Under the pieces are notes generated by a model. The model was given only the letters and a program-made list of their open reading frames with translations. It was not told the origin of the DNA and did not search any database. Made by a program: the position numbers and the translations under genes. A DNA stretch of 64,000 nt, from positions 9,340,001-9,404,000 of the forward strand of contig NC_133063.1 of the NCBI RefSeq assembly GCF_048771995.1, given 5' to 3'. Every line of letters begins with the position of its first letter. The first letter of the stretch is position 1. This DNA is from Taeniopygia guttata (taxonomy: Eukaryota > Chordata > Aves > Passeriformes > Estrildidae). This document shows positions 35,801 to 48,697 of this stretch, piece by piece.

Positions 35801-38800
35801 AAAAATAAAATCATTACCTACTTTTGAATATATTTTCTTTTTAAAATATCAGTATTTCATGGCACCAGTTTATAAAAAAAAGTTTAGGCAACAAAGGAGA
35901 ACAGGTGCTTTGAAAGAATCCCACTATTCTGTGTAAAAAGAGGAATAAGATAAAATCCAATAAAAGTTCAGGGATTTCACTCTCTCAGGACACCTCAAAA
36001 GATTTCAGGTGGTACCTCCTAAGTAGGTTGAAATTGTCATGTGACAAGATAACTGTCCATCAAAATATGAAATGAGCCTTGTCTTTTTTCTGACTGGTCC
36101 ATCTGGATAAAAGCTGATGTCCTGTCTACAGAGGTTTTCTCTGGGTCTGTTCCTGATAACCAAATATTTTCCCTTGCAATTTCTGCCTTAATTTTTCATA
36201 TTAGAAATATGGTGCTTTTTTTTGGAAAAAAGGAGGAAAAAAATACTTTTTGGCCCATACAAAACCAACTCCGGTTCTGTATCTGAAAATTATTTATGCA
36301 TAAGAAGGTGCAGGCTGTCAGCCACCATTCCCTGCTATTCACCAAAGAACACCAGCTGCAGGTTCCAAATTAATCCCCTTGCACATCCTGAAGTCTGCTA
36401 CCCATGTTGTGACGATATCTCTACTGGGTTTAATTTGATCTTCAACCTTTGGACTTTTGTAATCACTTGAAGAAGCCTGGAAGCTCTAGCTTCAACATAT
36501 AGGTGTCCAACATCAGAAAAGCTCTCCTAGGGACAAGCGTGACCATCCAGGACTCATGGTTGTCAAGATCAGGCTCGAAAGATGATCCCAGTGCCACTTG
36601 AGAAGTACTGCACAAGCTCTGCCAGCATGATAGACCCATCATGTTTGCATCACTGCCATGGCAGCCTCATTTTCTACATGAGTAGTTAGTTGGAAATATT
36701 ATGCTGTGTGCTACTGCACAATATTGTGAATGGATTTTGACAAAAAAAAAAAAAAGGAAATATTTGATGCTATGAAAGCATAGAAATAAGGGAAGAAAGA
36801 AAAATAAAGCTTTGTTTGAGTGTTTCTTTCCTTACTCAGAGGACTTAGCCTTCCAGGGTTTAAAAATTAATTCTCTGCTAAGTATGTCTTGCAACATGAG
36901 ACGGTTGTTGCAACCTTGCTGTTATTCTAAGTGCTGTATAATGAAGTGTTCCACTAGACCTTCATTTCTAGGAAAGAAGATAGATTTTCAGGTTACACTG
37001 CTATACTGACTCAGAGCTACAACAAAAAGAAAACCTTGGAAAATGCTTGACAATTCATATTTCATATTCATATATTCATCTCAAGTTGAGATAAAAGACA
37101 TCCAACTTGCTATTATTTCTTCAACTGAATTTAGTGAAATAAACTGAGTCACATGAAAGAATACAGCTTTTAGGATCAATTTTTATTTATATTTGGGTTT
37201 TTTTCAGCTAAACTTTATTGAAACTATTCCAATTTAGTGGATCATTTTACCTCCCTTAAAATTTTATTTCCCAGAGGGTATTACTCCAATGAAAATGTTC
37301 TATGAAGTTGTGCTCTGTGGTCTATCAGAAGAAAAAAAAGGCCACCAACAAAGGTATCTCATTTCCTACCTATTGAAAACCTAGGCCACCAAACATACCA
37401 ATTTGATTTAGCAACATAATTGATTTCTTAAGGTGCATGTGATTATAGTGGCTTCAGATCCAATCTCAGTTATTCATAGTTATTGCATCCAGTAGAACAA
37501 CAACAGATTTCTGTTACAAGCATTTTAAAAAATATATTGCAGCACTGGAGACACCAAAAAATCTCATTTCTGTTTCACTGGACTTGTCTGCAAATTTCTC
37601 ACACACACGTTGCAAAACATTTTGGAGGGAATCCCATTTATCTTCCTGGGGATGGCCCATTCCCTCTAAACAGAATTTAGGATGAATGAGGTTGTCACTG
37701 AAGAATGTAGTAGGAATGAAAGACTGAAGTAAATACCAAAGAGTCTAATCCTTCTTCTATAACACCACAAGTCTCTGCCTACCATCCCTGCTATATCTGC
37801 AACAACCTAGTACCCAGGCGATGATAACAGAGGAATTATAGGAATGAGACTCAGATTAGAGGAAGGGATTTCTCTCTCAGCTGGGGTGAAAATGAATGAG
37901 AGAAAGTTGACTCTATTCTCCAATTTCCCTGCAGATTAATAACAAGGTCATTTCAGCTTTCTCTTCAGTGCTGGGAATGTGTCAGGGTTTGGTTGGTTTT
38001 TACCACAGTCAAACAGGAATGTCTGCCCCAGATATAAAAAGGAGTGCTCTGTGCAGAGTTGCTTTGATTTGTGATTTATACAACCAACCTCTGAGGCACA
38101 TTGAGTAGATAACTCAGGCCATTCCAGGAGACTGATGTGGAGCCTCAAACACAGTTGTAACCGGTTGAAGACAGAGGATTCAATTAACTATACTGGCAAG
38201 TACTGTGGTTTTGCCTTAAGTCCCAACTAGTGCAGTCACATCCCCTGAATTCCTCCTTATTAATAAAAAAATTAAGATTCTGGTCTTCAGAGTGGCAGAG
38301 AAAATCTTGAAAAATCAGGGTATACAAAAGACTCAAACACAAACCAAAAAAAAAACCCCAAAAACAGTAAGAAGGTAAAATACATTGATTTATGATTTTA
38401 AGTAAATGTCAGTAGCTTTTCAATGTAAAAAACTGAAAATACTTTTCAAAGCAAAGAATTTAACACTACTTCACAAAATAACTGATGCTTTCTGAACTCC
38501 TGGAGATTAGAAACACACAGTTTTGCCCAATTTCTTTAGTAAGAACTGAAAGTTAACTTTCACCAGGGAACTCTGTCACCTGACCATCAGTTTACAGATA
38601 AAGGTTCCTAGGCTAAATTTTGCTGTACCATTTGAACAGAACATGATAATAAAGCACAGTTTAAATGTCCTTTTCAGAGTGTTTGAAAAGTTTTCCCTCT
38701 TCTGAACCACAGACTACAACAGACCTATTCACAAATTCTGAGCAATACAGTATTTTGTGGCGCTTACTCTCTACATTAATACAGGTAGTGAATGTTCTTG

Positions 38801-41492
38801 AAGCATCTGAAACACAAACCAAAACACTAAAGGATCATAAAGTACACTGAAACTCCTGTGTTAAAATATCGCAGGCCTGTCAGAAGGTAAAAAACTCTCA
38901 AGACAAGATTCCTATTAGACTTGAAGAAATGGGAATTTGGGAAAATGCTGTTACTGACACAGTGCTTCAGGTTACACAGGGGTGCTGTTCAGCCAGCATT
39001 TGCAGGATTGGCTTTGAGATTGTCACAAGGCTGTGCATCTCCTGCAGAATTTCCACTGCAGGAGCAAGAAGCACTGCTTGGAGGAATACCAAGGTGTTTG
39101 CTGCACTTTTTCTCAGATACGGCAATAACAGTGGAGCTTTTTGTGCCTTTGGCACTGCCTCTTTTGTCATGCTACTCATTCCTTCAATCCACCACACCAT
39201 TCCCCCTCTGGAGCAACCACAATGAGCCAAGCCAGCCTGGTCCACCTAAAAATAAAAAGCCCACCTATTTTCCCTCAACAATTCTGGTTGCTAGATGTGG
39301 AATTATAACAGTGCTTAGCCAGGATTTGACTACAGGAGGAGGAAGAAAAGTCCCATGGGGGTATCCTTGCCCTGTATCATTTTTCTAAACAGTCTCAACC
39401 ACTGGAATTTCCTCTGACATCCCACTGTCTCATTTGGTAGCTTATTCTGCTGAACAGCAAATCACATGAAATAACTGCAAAGGTTTGGTTAGGATAATTA
39501 CACATTATTATTTTCATTGTTGAGAGACAGCTTTTTATATCACATCGGCATCCCTGAATTTACAGAGACTAGAATATAGTTCAACAAGACACACTTAGAT
39601 TTGCCATGTCAGGCAGGATTTTACCAGCTGTTCCCAGAAGGACCTTGTGAATGTTTTCCTTAAGCCCCATCTGAAAAGTCAAATGAAACAAAAATATTTG
39701 ACTGACTTTTTTTTTTTCCCTTCTTAAGAAAAGAAAAAAAAAAAAAAGTAGTTTGTTCAAATGCAAATCTATATCGTGTGCAAGAATAGAGTTTTTGTTT
39801 TTCTCCCAAGGTGTTAAAAAAAAAAAATCTTTTTCAGGATTCATTATTCTAGTTCAGCTGAATATTTAGCTCACAAAAAAGGAAAGCCGTGCTTTGCTTT
39901 TGACTTTACTTTGTCCCTGAAGAAAACTTAATGGGCACTGGCTGGTCAAAAAGACAGAAATTTTTATTTGGTCTGTGAGATGTGTTGGTCAACAAAAAAT
40001 GGAAACGTCTATAAGATTGGCTGGTGTATCAAAATAAAAATCTCTGTTGAGCTTTGAGGATGAGCAGTCATTTCACTATGAGATACTCCATTTCTAGTAA
40101 AGTTCACCAATCTCAGGACAACTGTGGTGGGTTTTATACAAGTCTGCAAGCTAAAAATAAATTTCTTGCTCTGGAATCAGGACTCCAACCTTCTAATTCC
40201 TAAAAATACTATGGAAACCTCAAAGGACCTGTAGTGACAACAGTGAGAATACAAATGTGAATAAACAGTCTGAATAAAAAAAAAATCTCATTGAAATGGC
40301 AAACGAAAACATACAGGAATAGAAGAAAATAGATGAAAAGAGAAAATAGATGCACTAGAACTTTAATGATATAGCCTCAGCCAGCTCCGAATGCCTTACC
40401 AAGATGTGATTCAGCCTACGTGGCAAACAGGAAACATTCAGCATTTCTGCCTTTAGACAGGACATGCCAACTAGAATATTCTGTAGCAGAGCCAGCCTGC
40501 TGATGCATATGACCCTTATCTCATCTCTGCTCTGCTTGGCATGAGAGAGGAGCTGCTGTCCTCCAAAGCCCAGCTCAGGTACAGGATGTGAGAGGGAGCT
40601 GCTGCCTGCAGGCTGGCACAGCTGCATAACAACAGCCTCGTCTCTCTGTGCAGCCAGGAAGGAGATGACAAACAGCCAGGTTCAGATCCAGAAATTACAG
40701 TTAAACTTTAACACAAATATTTGCACAGAAATAATGACTTATAAAGATCAGACAAGTCTGTCTGGCATAGAAAATTTTCGTGAGTATCTTGAGAAAGACC
40801 TTTTAGCCTCCTTGTTTAAACCAGATGGTGTTATCAGAATTACTGCAGCACGTTTATTTTTAACTAAAGGAGTTCAATAATTGACTGCTCTAAGATGAAG
40901 GATAGCAGAGTGGAAAGATTCCTACAGTCACAGTAGCCCCAGTAGCTGAACACTGCTCAGAGGCAGGGATGAATGTGCAGAACATAGCATTTTGGACCCC
41001 TTTCACATTCTTTTTGAACAACTGACCATTGTCCATATGGTCTCCTGCCAACGTCCATATGTTATTTCATTCTCTCCTCTCCACCTCACATCTGACCTAT
41101 CCCCATGACAGTAGCACTAATACTGAATATGATTGCTGTCTGAGGTAGGAACAGGGCCCTGAATTTCCTGTCAGTACCCTGCACCACAGGACACCATCAT
41201 CATCATCTTCAGAAATATGAGACTAGTAAAACCCAGACTGTAAAACAAATATAGCTCTACACTTACAAATGGGATCAACTAATCAATACAAAAAAAGTAG
41301 ATCTATAGAAACATCTGAAAACATAAAGAAAAACAAATGTTTTGGAGGAGAAAACCATTTTTTGCCTTGATATATTAGTTTTAGCATGTGTTAAGGCTGC
41401 ATGTGTCTCCACAGGCTTAGATGCAGATTTTTCATTAATCACTCTGCTTTCTTACAAGGCAAAGTGGCAGTTCCTGTTTGCAAATCTAAGTT
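32823..41492. other. Unassigned noncoding DNA
   Basis: This is the longest stretch without a supported feature. Simple tracts occur (A/T runs at about 36,741, 39,710-39,746 and 39,817). At 38.92-39.39 kb three overlapping frames stay open for 92-155 codons on both strands, but none has a recognisable motif or a convincing splice context. From about 34.5 to 36.3 kb and 37 to 38.5 kb the DNA is AT-rich and featureless to me. No repeat family recognised. Confidence 0.5.
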
Positions 41493-41498
41493 ACTTAT

Positions 41499-42117
41499 TG
41501 TGGGAATCCAGGGCTTCCCTCTGGCTGCCCTGGAACGTCTGGGACCCTGGCAGGGGGTCAGAAACCCCCCTGTACAGAGCCCCGAGAGACACTGTCTGTG
41601 ATCTCTGTCCATGGAAAAGAGTTTTCAATCTTACAGAATGAATTACAAGCTCTGAGTGTTTGATATCAGTAATAATTAAGTGTGGCACGGGTGCAAAAGT
41701 AAAATTTTAGGTTTCTAGATTAGGGGTTCAGAGGGCACAAGATGGAGGAAATTGGGTGTGTCTTGTCCTTTTTCTCCTTCTTCATGCCCTCCATGTGTCA
41801 CTGTAGTGTTGGCATTTTTCTATTGGTTTAGGCTGGGGACACACTGTCCAACATAGGTGACAGATATTGGCACGTTATTGTAAATCCAGCACAGGTAGTT
41901 TCTGGTATTTAATGTTTGTAACATCCCTCTGAGGGCAGAGCCCCACACGCTGCCCTGCAGGACAGAGCTGCGGCAGGGCAGCAGAACATGTTAGAGATAA
42001 ACAGAATAAACAACCTTGAAACCAGCACAGACGAATTATGGTTCTTCTTTGGCAGCGGGGCAGAAAGACAGAGACTTTCTACAATCTCAGAATCATCAAT
42101 ACCCACAGATTCCGACA
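41499..42117 (+). mobile_element. Solo LTR of an endogenous retrovirus with perfect 6-base TSD, plus orientation
   Basis: The element begins TGTGGGAATCC and ends CCGACA. It is bounded by ACTTAT on both sides (41493-41498 and 42118-42123), an exact 6-base target duplication. It resembles songbird ERVK-class LTRs. AATAAA at 42004-42009 on the plus strand, with about 110 bases of U5 after it, sets the orientation. The perfect duplication, and the several CpG dinucleotides it retains, suggest a younger insertion than the other LTRs here. No internal retroviral sequence is present. Confidence 0.93.
42004..42009 (+). terminator. LTR polyadenylation signal AATAAA
   Basis: Located in 'cagaataaacaacc' within the LTR. 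It could end LTR-initiated or read-through transcripts. Confidence 0.65.
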
Positions 42118-42123
42118 ACTTAT

Positions 42124-45100
42124 GAGTGCTGAATTTATCACTTACATTTACAGTTCCATCACTGCTTTGCTCATTAACGGTCCTGGAAAGAGAAGAAAGG
42201 CACTGAAGAAAGAAAGCCTAGCCCATAAGTTTCAAGCACACATTGTTTCACACTGAAGTGCCCTCCAAGCCTTGAACAAGTGTCACTGAAGTCTTTGTGC
42301 TATGCAGTGCTTGCAGGTGGAGTTGGAACAAAATCTTGGACTGGCAGATGAACGGAGCAGTGGTAAAGTGTTTGGGTTAGTTGTCTCTCAGTAGGCAGCC
42401 CCATAACAAGCTGCACCTCTCAGCATACTAGGCTGTGAGTTTCACCATTCTGTCAGTGAACAGTTGTACACCTGGAGTGCATAATGTCTTTTCCTTCTCA
42501 GAGGGGCATACGCCAGAGATCCAAAGGTCCAGCGCATGGATTCCAATTTTGCCTTGAAGGTTAGCATTTGCTTCAATCAAGACTGGAACATATGGGCAGA
42601 AAATGAGGATTAGTCACCCAGGGATGCAAAGAGAATCACAGGATCACAGAAATGCCAATCCCTGTCAGATTGACTTTTGGCTTTTTAAATTATTTTGAGT
42701 CTTTTTAGGTCTTGTCTTTCCCCTTATCTTCAGAGAAGATGTCTCAAATCCCAGGCCCAAGAGCTACAAATCCATTTTGACACTTTCTTAAAGTCCAAAT
42801 TCAGATCAAGTACAATGGGACTGGCATTTAGACCTCTAGCACAGACAATACCACCTGTCCTTGGAAGACAACTCACCTAACCCAACCCAGATGTCTCAAA
42901 TGTGAAAGACTCAGCTTGATTCAGGTAAAGCTGCCTACAGCTTCCCTTGTATACCTGCCTTTCTGTCCATAACCTGTTATCTGACTTTTTGAGGAGGCCA
43001 TGCTTACCCTGATGTGTCATGATCCTCATGTTGGTTTCAAATGCTGTCCTCATTGCAGGGAGACCCAGTAGTTGTGGTGAACTCTTCCAGGAAGACTGCA
43101 CTGGCCTGCACTGATCTGTGTTCAGCCATGTCAAGAAAGAGGTATCCAATTCAGAGAGGTCTTGGCTTTCTCGACCTAAAGTCATTTCCTTCTGGTCCCT
43201 TCACTGCTGCTGTAGATGAATTCTGGACACTTGTCTACAGCTCTCCTCAGTCCTTGCACACTTAACTTTGCCTTGACTTCTTACATCCCAGCACAGTTTA
43301 CTTGGCAAGACCTAAATAAAACATACCATGAAGCTTCAGAGACAGACCACAAAAGTACCACCCCCCTGCTGATTTGCACCAGTTGTAGTCCACACTAGTT
43401 CAGAATATTTTGTTCTGACAGGGAAGTCCCCACCTTAAGTTGTCAAACAGCATTTCTCAGAGCAATCTTTTTTGCAAAAGGCCGTGGTAAAGTGCCCATG
43501 GCCTTCCTCACTGTCCCTCAGCTTAGCTGATTAAAAAAATCACTGAAAGACTCCCTTGCTCTTGCAACTGAAGGCCTGCAGACTCCCAAGGTACAGCACA
43601 GGTTTTGATAGTCTGTTTAGGTCATAGGGTCCTCCCAATCTCAGGAAATTTGCTTTCTAAAAAAAGAACAAAGCACAAATGAACTGAAGGAGAGCAATGG
43701 AATATGGAGAGAGAGGAGAGAGTCACAGATACTTTATTTTTATTTTCTTATTCACTAAAAAGCCAATGGAAGATTTTGATGCCATGTATTTTAGATTTTC
43801 TTACTTTGATCTGCTCTCTCCTGAATGTTTGAGGTATTCTCTGTAAGCTATTTTTGACTCATTCTTATCTGTGTTTTCAAGAAGGTTTATGCCAGGTATA
43901 ATACACCACAGATTTTAGCTAAATACTGGCAATCTTGAGTTGTTTAGTTCTATGTATGCCATTCTCACATATGTATTACATCTTTCCTTCCCTGACAGCA
44001 GATGTTTACCATGCAACTTATTCTTTGCTGCCCCCTCACTGAGAGAACTGAGTGCTCCTGAGATCTGAGGCTCAAACAAAGACTCACACACTGGAAGCAA
44101 AAGCACAAACAGACATTTTTATTCCAAACCATTAGACTGGCTGCAGAACACTCTGCAATAGTTTGCTAAGCAGAGTACTCCTGTGGGACTCTGTGCTCCA
44201 GAGGGTGGAGTTGTGGCTTGGAGTAAGAAGTGTACCTCTTTGTTAAAACAATTATGTGACCTAAAGGGAACAAGGAAGGAGAAGACATGCTGTTCACCAC
44301 GCACTGCCTCCTGTTGTGCCATCAAGGGGAACCCCTAGAAGTCCTCTGACACAAAAGAAGAGGCAAGAGTCTGCGCAGGTGGTGCCAAATCCCAAAGTCT
44401 GGCCAGGCATCCTGCAGGTTTGCTAATACGTTCCCTACTTTCAGCCAGGGATGAAGTCAAGAATGACTGCACTCTTAGTTTCTCAACAGCCTCAGAAAAG
44501 ATGTTTCAGGCATCACTCCTCTTCCAGGAAAAAAACTGGACATCACACTGTTGGCTTCTCAAACAAACTGTGGCCCATATATGAGTGGAGAAAGGTGTTG
44601 GTTTAGATCCCAGTTGGCTAGATACTGAAGGGAAAGGGAGTTCTGAATCTTATCCCCTTCCAATGCATTTTCAAAATTCTCTGTGGTATCTTCATACATT
44701 TTAAGTGCCAAAGTACCTTTAAAAACTGGCCTTGCTAAGTTAAAATCCATCAAGTCCTGCCTGCCAAAGGTGGCTTTCAGACTAGGCTGAGAAGAATCCA
44801 GCTAGGCCTTTTACAATTTTCAGCACCTCTGACTTTCTTTATTGTAAATAATTTTCTCAAGCAAAATCTCTTTCAGCCTGCAATATTGTAGTCTACTCTC
44901 TCAGAGGTGATTTTCCTGATTTATGAAGAATTTCAGTTTGGTTTTCTGGGGGTAACTGATGTAGAACATTCAGAACAGAATATTTTCAAAAACCTTTCAG
45001 ATACCAGCAAACCAATATAAAGATAATTGCAACACATATGAAGCACTAAAACTTTCAATAGGTTTAATGCTAGGAATTTTTTGAACTTGTGCATTCTACA

Positions 45101-47014
45101 CATAACTTTCTTGTGCTTTCTAGAAGCATGTGTGACTTTCATGAAGATGGACAACTCGAAGCACTGGGAAAACATTCTGCTTTGAAGGCTTAGAGGGGAA
45201 ATTACCTTAAGACTCTCTGTGCAGAGGGTCTGTACAGCAGTGAATGTCACTGCAGAATTTGTGAAAGAGGTATGACTTGTGCACTACAACTTTTTTCCTA
45301 AATTCTCTCTCTAAGCTGGTTGCTGGCCTCACCCAAACAAAGGAATCTGCTAGGGTCCTCAGTTGGAGTAAACACCCAATTAAAACAAAATATAAGCTAG
45401 AATGTCCTCCAGAGCCTTCCTGTCTCTCTTTTGCTCTTGAAGTAAAAGGATAAAAGTATGGCACATTGACTCACAGAACTGCACTGATGCCAAAGCACTT
45501 TGCCCTTTTTTAATCATCATAATTTGGATGAGCAAAGTGCTGAAGCAAGTATGAATCTCCCTTATTCATCAGGTAAACTAAAAAAAAAAAAATAGCCTCA
45601 GTTTGTGAGCAGTGTTTGTATTTTCTTTGCAGCAGACTGCCAGCTGCACAGCTCATTTGCCAAGAACAAAAAGTTCTGCCCTGTCCCCTGTTCATCTGAA
45701 AGTATGAACTCACCTTCAGGGCTGCTCTCACACAGTACAATCCCTGTTGCTCCCATTGCATTTAGCAAGAACAGTGACTTGCAAGAACATGGCTCTCTCT
45801 TTTTGCCTTCCATGGAAACTTGCTTAAGAAATACTCTTTTGAGTTTTTTTTTAATATATTCCCTTCACTGTGATGCCCACAAATATTTCTATTTTACCCT
45901 TTATATATGGGAAATCTGCATAATTTACAAGCTGTTTTCCTATCCCTGAATTTTCAACAATCTGTTGCAGTTGTGAATCTAGCACATTTCAGACCAAACA
46001 TATTTCAGATCCTCACTTAAAGTCTTATGTCAGAATTTGGCCTTTTGGTTTCGGGATAGTAAAAAATGGTCATGCAAGCAAGGATGCCCTGTCACAATCA
46101 TAGTTTGCACCAGGAAAAAAGGCAAATCAAACAGCAATGTACATTTCTTCAAGAGAGGAAAACCCAGTAAAATGGTATCTGCAGTAACTTTCTGTTATAA
46201 TTTATCTTATAGTCAGAAACAGGCAGGATGCGATTGCAGGTGATCTGGGATGGAAAACTAGCATGCCTGTAGGCAGCAGCAGTACAATCCTAAAAATTTT
46301 CCCTCATAAGTAAAAGGGTTTTTTCTTGCTACCCCATATCCCAGGTGGACTCTAAGCCTAGATTCTCAGCTGAAGGACAGCAGTGACCAACCCTGATTTC
46401 AACTCTTCTGTCAAAGTCTCCTGATGCAGACCTCCCTAAAAACATGAAGTCCCAAGCACTTGGCTCAGAGCCGCTCAGACTGTATTCTTCACTTCTGAAG
46501 TATCAAGCTGCAAGGGTCTGTAAGGGTACTCAGGCTCCCAGACCCTTGCTACCTTCATACTTGAGGTCATATTTTTTAAAGTGTCCCTTGCCACCACAAA
46601 TCTAAGCACATATCTGGTCTGACAAGGATACAAAACAGCAAAACAGTAGAATCAAAAACTGACACACACACCCCTCCCCCAGAAAAGAAAAAAATCAACT
46701 TTAAAAAGTTCATTCCTGGGAAAAAAATACAGGAATGTCTGTAATGCATCATTTCACACACCAAACAAGCCAACACCTTTAAGACAAATATGCTCTTCCT
46801 CTTCAACAGGATCCACATCCTGCTCCTGCCCATCCACAGATACAACATTCAATGGAATGTGTTTGCTCTGTGTAGAAGTTACTGCCAAGACACTAAGGAG
46901 TAGCTCAGCATTTAAACACAGGTATCTGATATATTTTAGAGACCTTTCAGCAACCCTCAGTTATCAGTACACAACCTGCAGGAACTTTTACGTCTTCAAT
47001 ATTTTATGACGTCT
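42124..47014. other. Unassigned noncoding DNA; possible LTR fragment near 44.1 kb
   Basis: No gene recognised. At 44118-44123 the minus strand has AATAAA followed by T/G-rich sequence ('atgtctgtttgtgctt'), a layout seen at the R-U5 region of LTRs or at a 3' end, but no termini or duplication were found. 'aatcacaggatcacag' at about 42,635 recalls a CR1 terminus but is too short to call. Confidence 0.45.
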
Positions 47015-47423
47015 ATCACAGAATCTTGGAATGGCTGAGGTTGGAAGCAATCTCTGGAGTACATCTGGTCCAACGTCCCTGCTGAGACAAGCCCACTTCA
47101 GGCTGGTTGTCAGGACTATGCCCAGATGACCTCTGAAGATCCCCAAGGCAGGAGAATCCACCACCATGATCACTCACACAGTGAAAAAGTCTTACCTGAT
47201 GTTCAGAGGAAAATTCAAGCATTTCAGTTTGTGCCCCTTGTCTCTCACTGGATATCACCAAGAAGAGGCTGGCTCCTTCTTTTTGCTCTCCCTTCAGATT
47301 TTGGAACACACTGATTTCCCCCTGAGCCTTCTCTGAGAAAGTATACCATTCTCTTGGACTTTCTTCATATGAAAGATGCTTCAGGCCCTTAATCATCTTT
47401 GAATTCCTTCTAGACTCTCCCAG
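47015..47423 (-). mobile_element. CR1 LINE (older copy), 3' part, minus orientation
   Basis: Antisense CR1 terminus 'cacagaatcttggaatggct', then 'gaggttggaagcaatctctgg' and the 3' UTR blocks. It is interrupted at 47,423 by a solo LTR and resumes at 47,888 without loss: the sequence 'gactctcc' + 'cag' continues as 'cagctccgtatc' when the LTR and one copy of its 4-base duplication are removed. Confidence 0.93.
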
Positions 47424-47887
47424 TGTTAGCTTTTAGAAACACACATAATCACGGGATATGATTATATGCAGGCGCTTTTATTAAAAGCTCTGGGAACCAG
47501 TGGTACAGACCCAAATCTGACTCCGACATGGCTTTCGAGCTGAAAGTATTTTATATTCTATCATTATATAACTTACATATTAATTATTAAACTTATATTG
47601 TTCTGTTGTATACATTGACTTTAATCCAGCATGAGTTTCTCATGATCTTTCTTAGGCCCCTGACAATAGTTTGTCATGATTATTCTTACGATTAAACAGT
47701 AATTATATTTAATTACTAAACAATCATCACATCTAACAATTATATCATTTATCATGTACTAGCAACACAGGTGCTGTTCTAGAAGGTACAAGGCCTACAC
47801 GTTCCCAGGGTATTTTCTCAGGGCCTACTAAGCCTAATTTTCCTTCTAACCCTAAATCCCCATGATTTAAAAACCCTTTCACTATCA
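47424..47887 (-). mobile_element. Solo LTR nested in CR1 (4-base TSD), minus orientation
   Basis: Termini TGTTAG...CTATCA are imperfect inverted repeats of each other (5 of 6 positions). They are flanked by CCAG at 47420-47423 and 47888-47891. The duplication is 4 bases, the size made by gammaretrovirus-like (ERV1-class) integrases. On the minus strand AATAAA (complement near 47,476) lies about 50 bases from the U5 end. The LTR is AT-rich and carries no genes. Because it sits inside a CR1, it is younger than that CR1. Confidence 0.87.
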
Positions 47888-48697
47888 CCAGCAGCTCCGT
47901 ATCTCTGCTGTACTGGGAAGCCCAGAGCTCATCACAGCACTCCAGGTGTGACCTTACCAGTACTGAATAGAGGAGAAATATCACTCTCTCAGCCTGTTGG
48001 TAACACTCCTCCTAATGTAGCTCAGGATACTGTTCAACTACTTTGGCACAAGGGCATGTTGATGGCTCTTGTTCAACTTGCTGCCCACCAGGACTTTAGG
48101 TCCTTTCCCACAAAGTTATTTTGACCAATTGATCTCCAACAAGTACCAGTGCATCTGACTGTTCGTCCCCAGATGCAGGAGTTTGCACTTCCCTTGGCTG
48201 AACTGTATGATGTCAAACTCCCACTAAAAAGCAGGACACCCTGGTGTGTCAGCCACCCCTCCTAGTTTGGTGTCATCGGTGAATGTGCTGTGGGTGCACT
48301 CTGTTCCATCATCCAGACAATTAATGAAGATTAAACACGTTGGACCCAGTATGGACCCCTGGGGTGCACTACTAGTTACTGTCATTGAATAATAACTACC
48401 CTCTGGGCCCAGCCATTCAGCCAGTTTTCAATCCACCACACTGTCTGCTCATCAAGCCCGTATGACAGCAGTTAATCCATTAATTTTATGGGAGTATCCA
48501 AAACCTTACTGAAGACAAGTTAGGCAGTATCTACTGCTATGCTCTCATATATCAAATGAGTAATGAATGACCTTCATCATTGAAGGTTATTGTCTTCATT
48601 AAACAGGATTTCCTCTTTGTATATCTACGCTGACTAATCCAAATCACCTTCCTTCCAGGAATAGTTTCCAAAAAGCTGTTTCACTATCATGTCAGGA
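47888..48697 (-). mobile_element. CR1 LINE (older copy), middle part, minus orientation
   Basis: Continuation of the 47.0 kb copy into the antisense RT region: 'tctctgctgtactgggaagc', 'agctcatcacagcactccag', 'tttggtgtcatcggtgaatg', 'cagccagttttcaatccacc'. Many stops interrupt it. At 48,697 another CR1 interrupts it, followed by resumption at 49,641. Confidence 0.92.

Noticed and set aside
39710..39746. T-run/A-run pair as a designed hairpin or terminator
   Set aside because: Adjacent homopolymers pair trivially. This is common in AT-rich vertebrate DNA and has no terminator role for Pol II.
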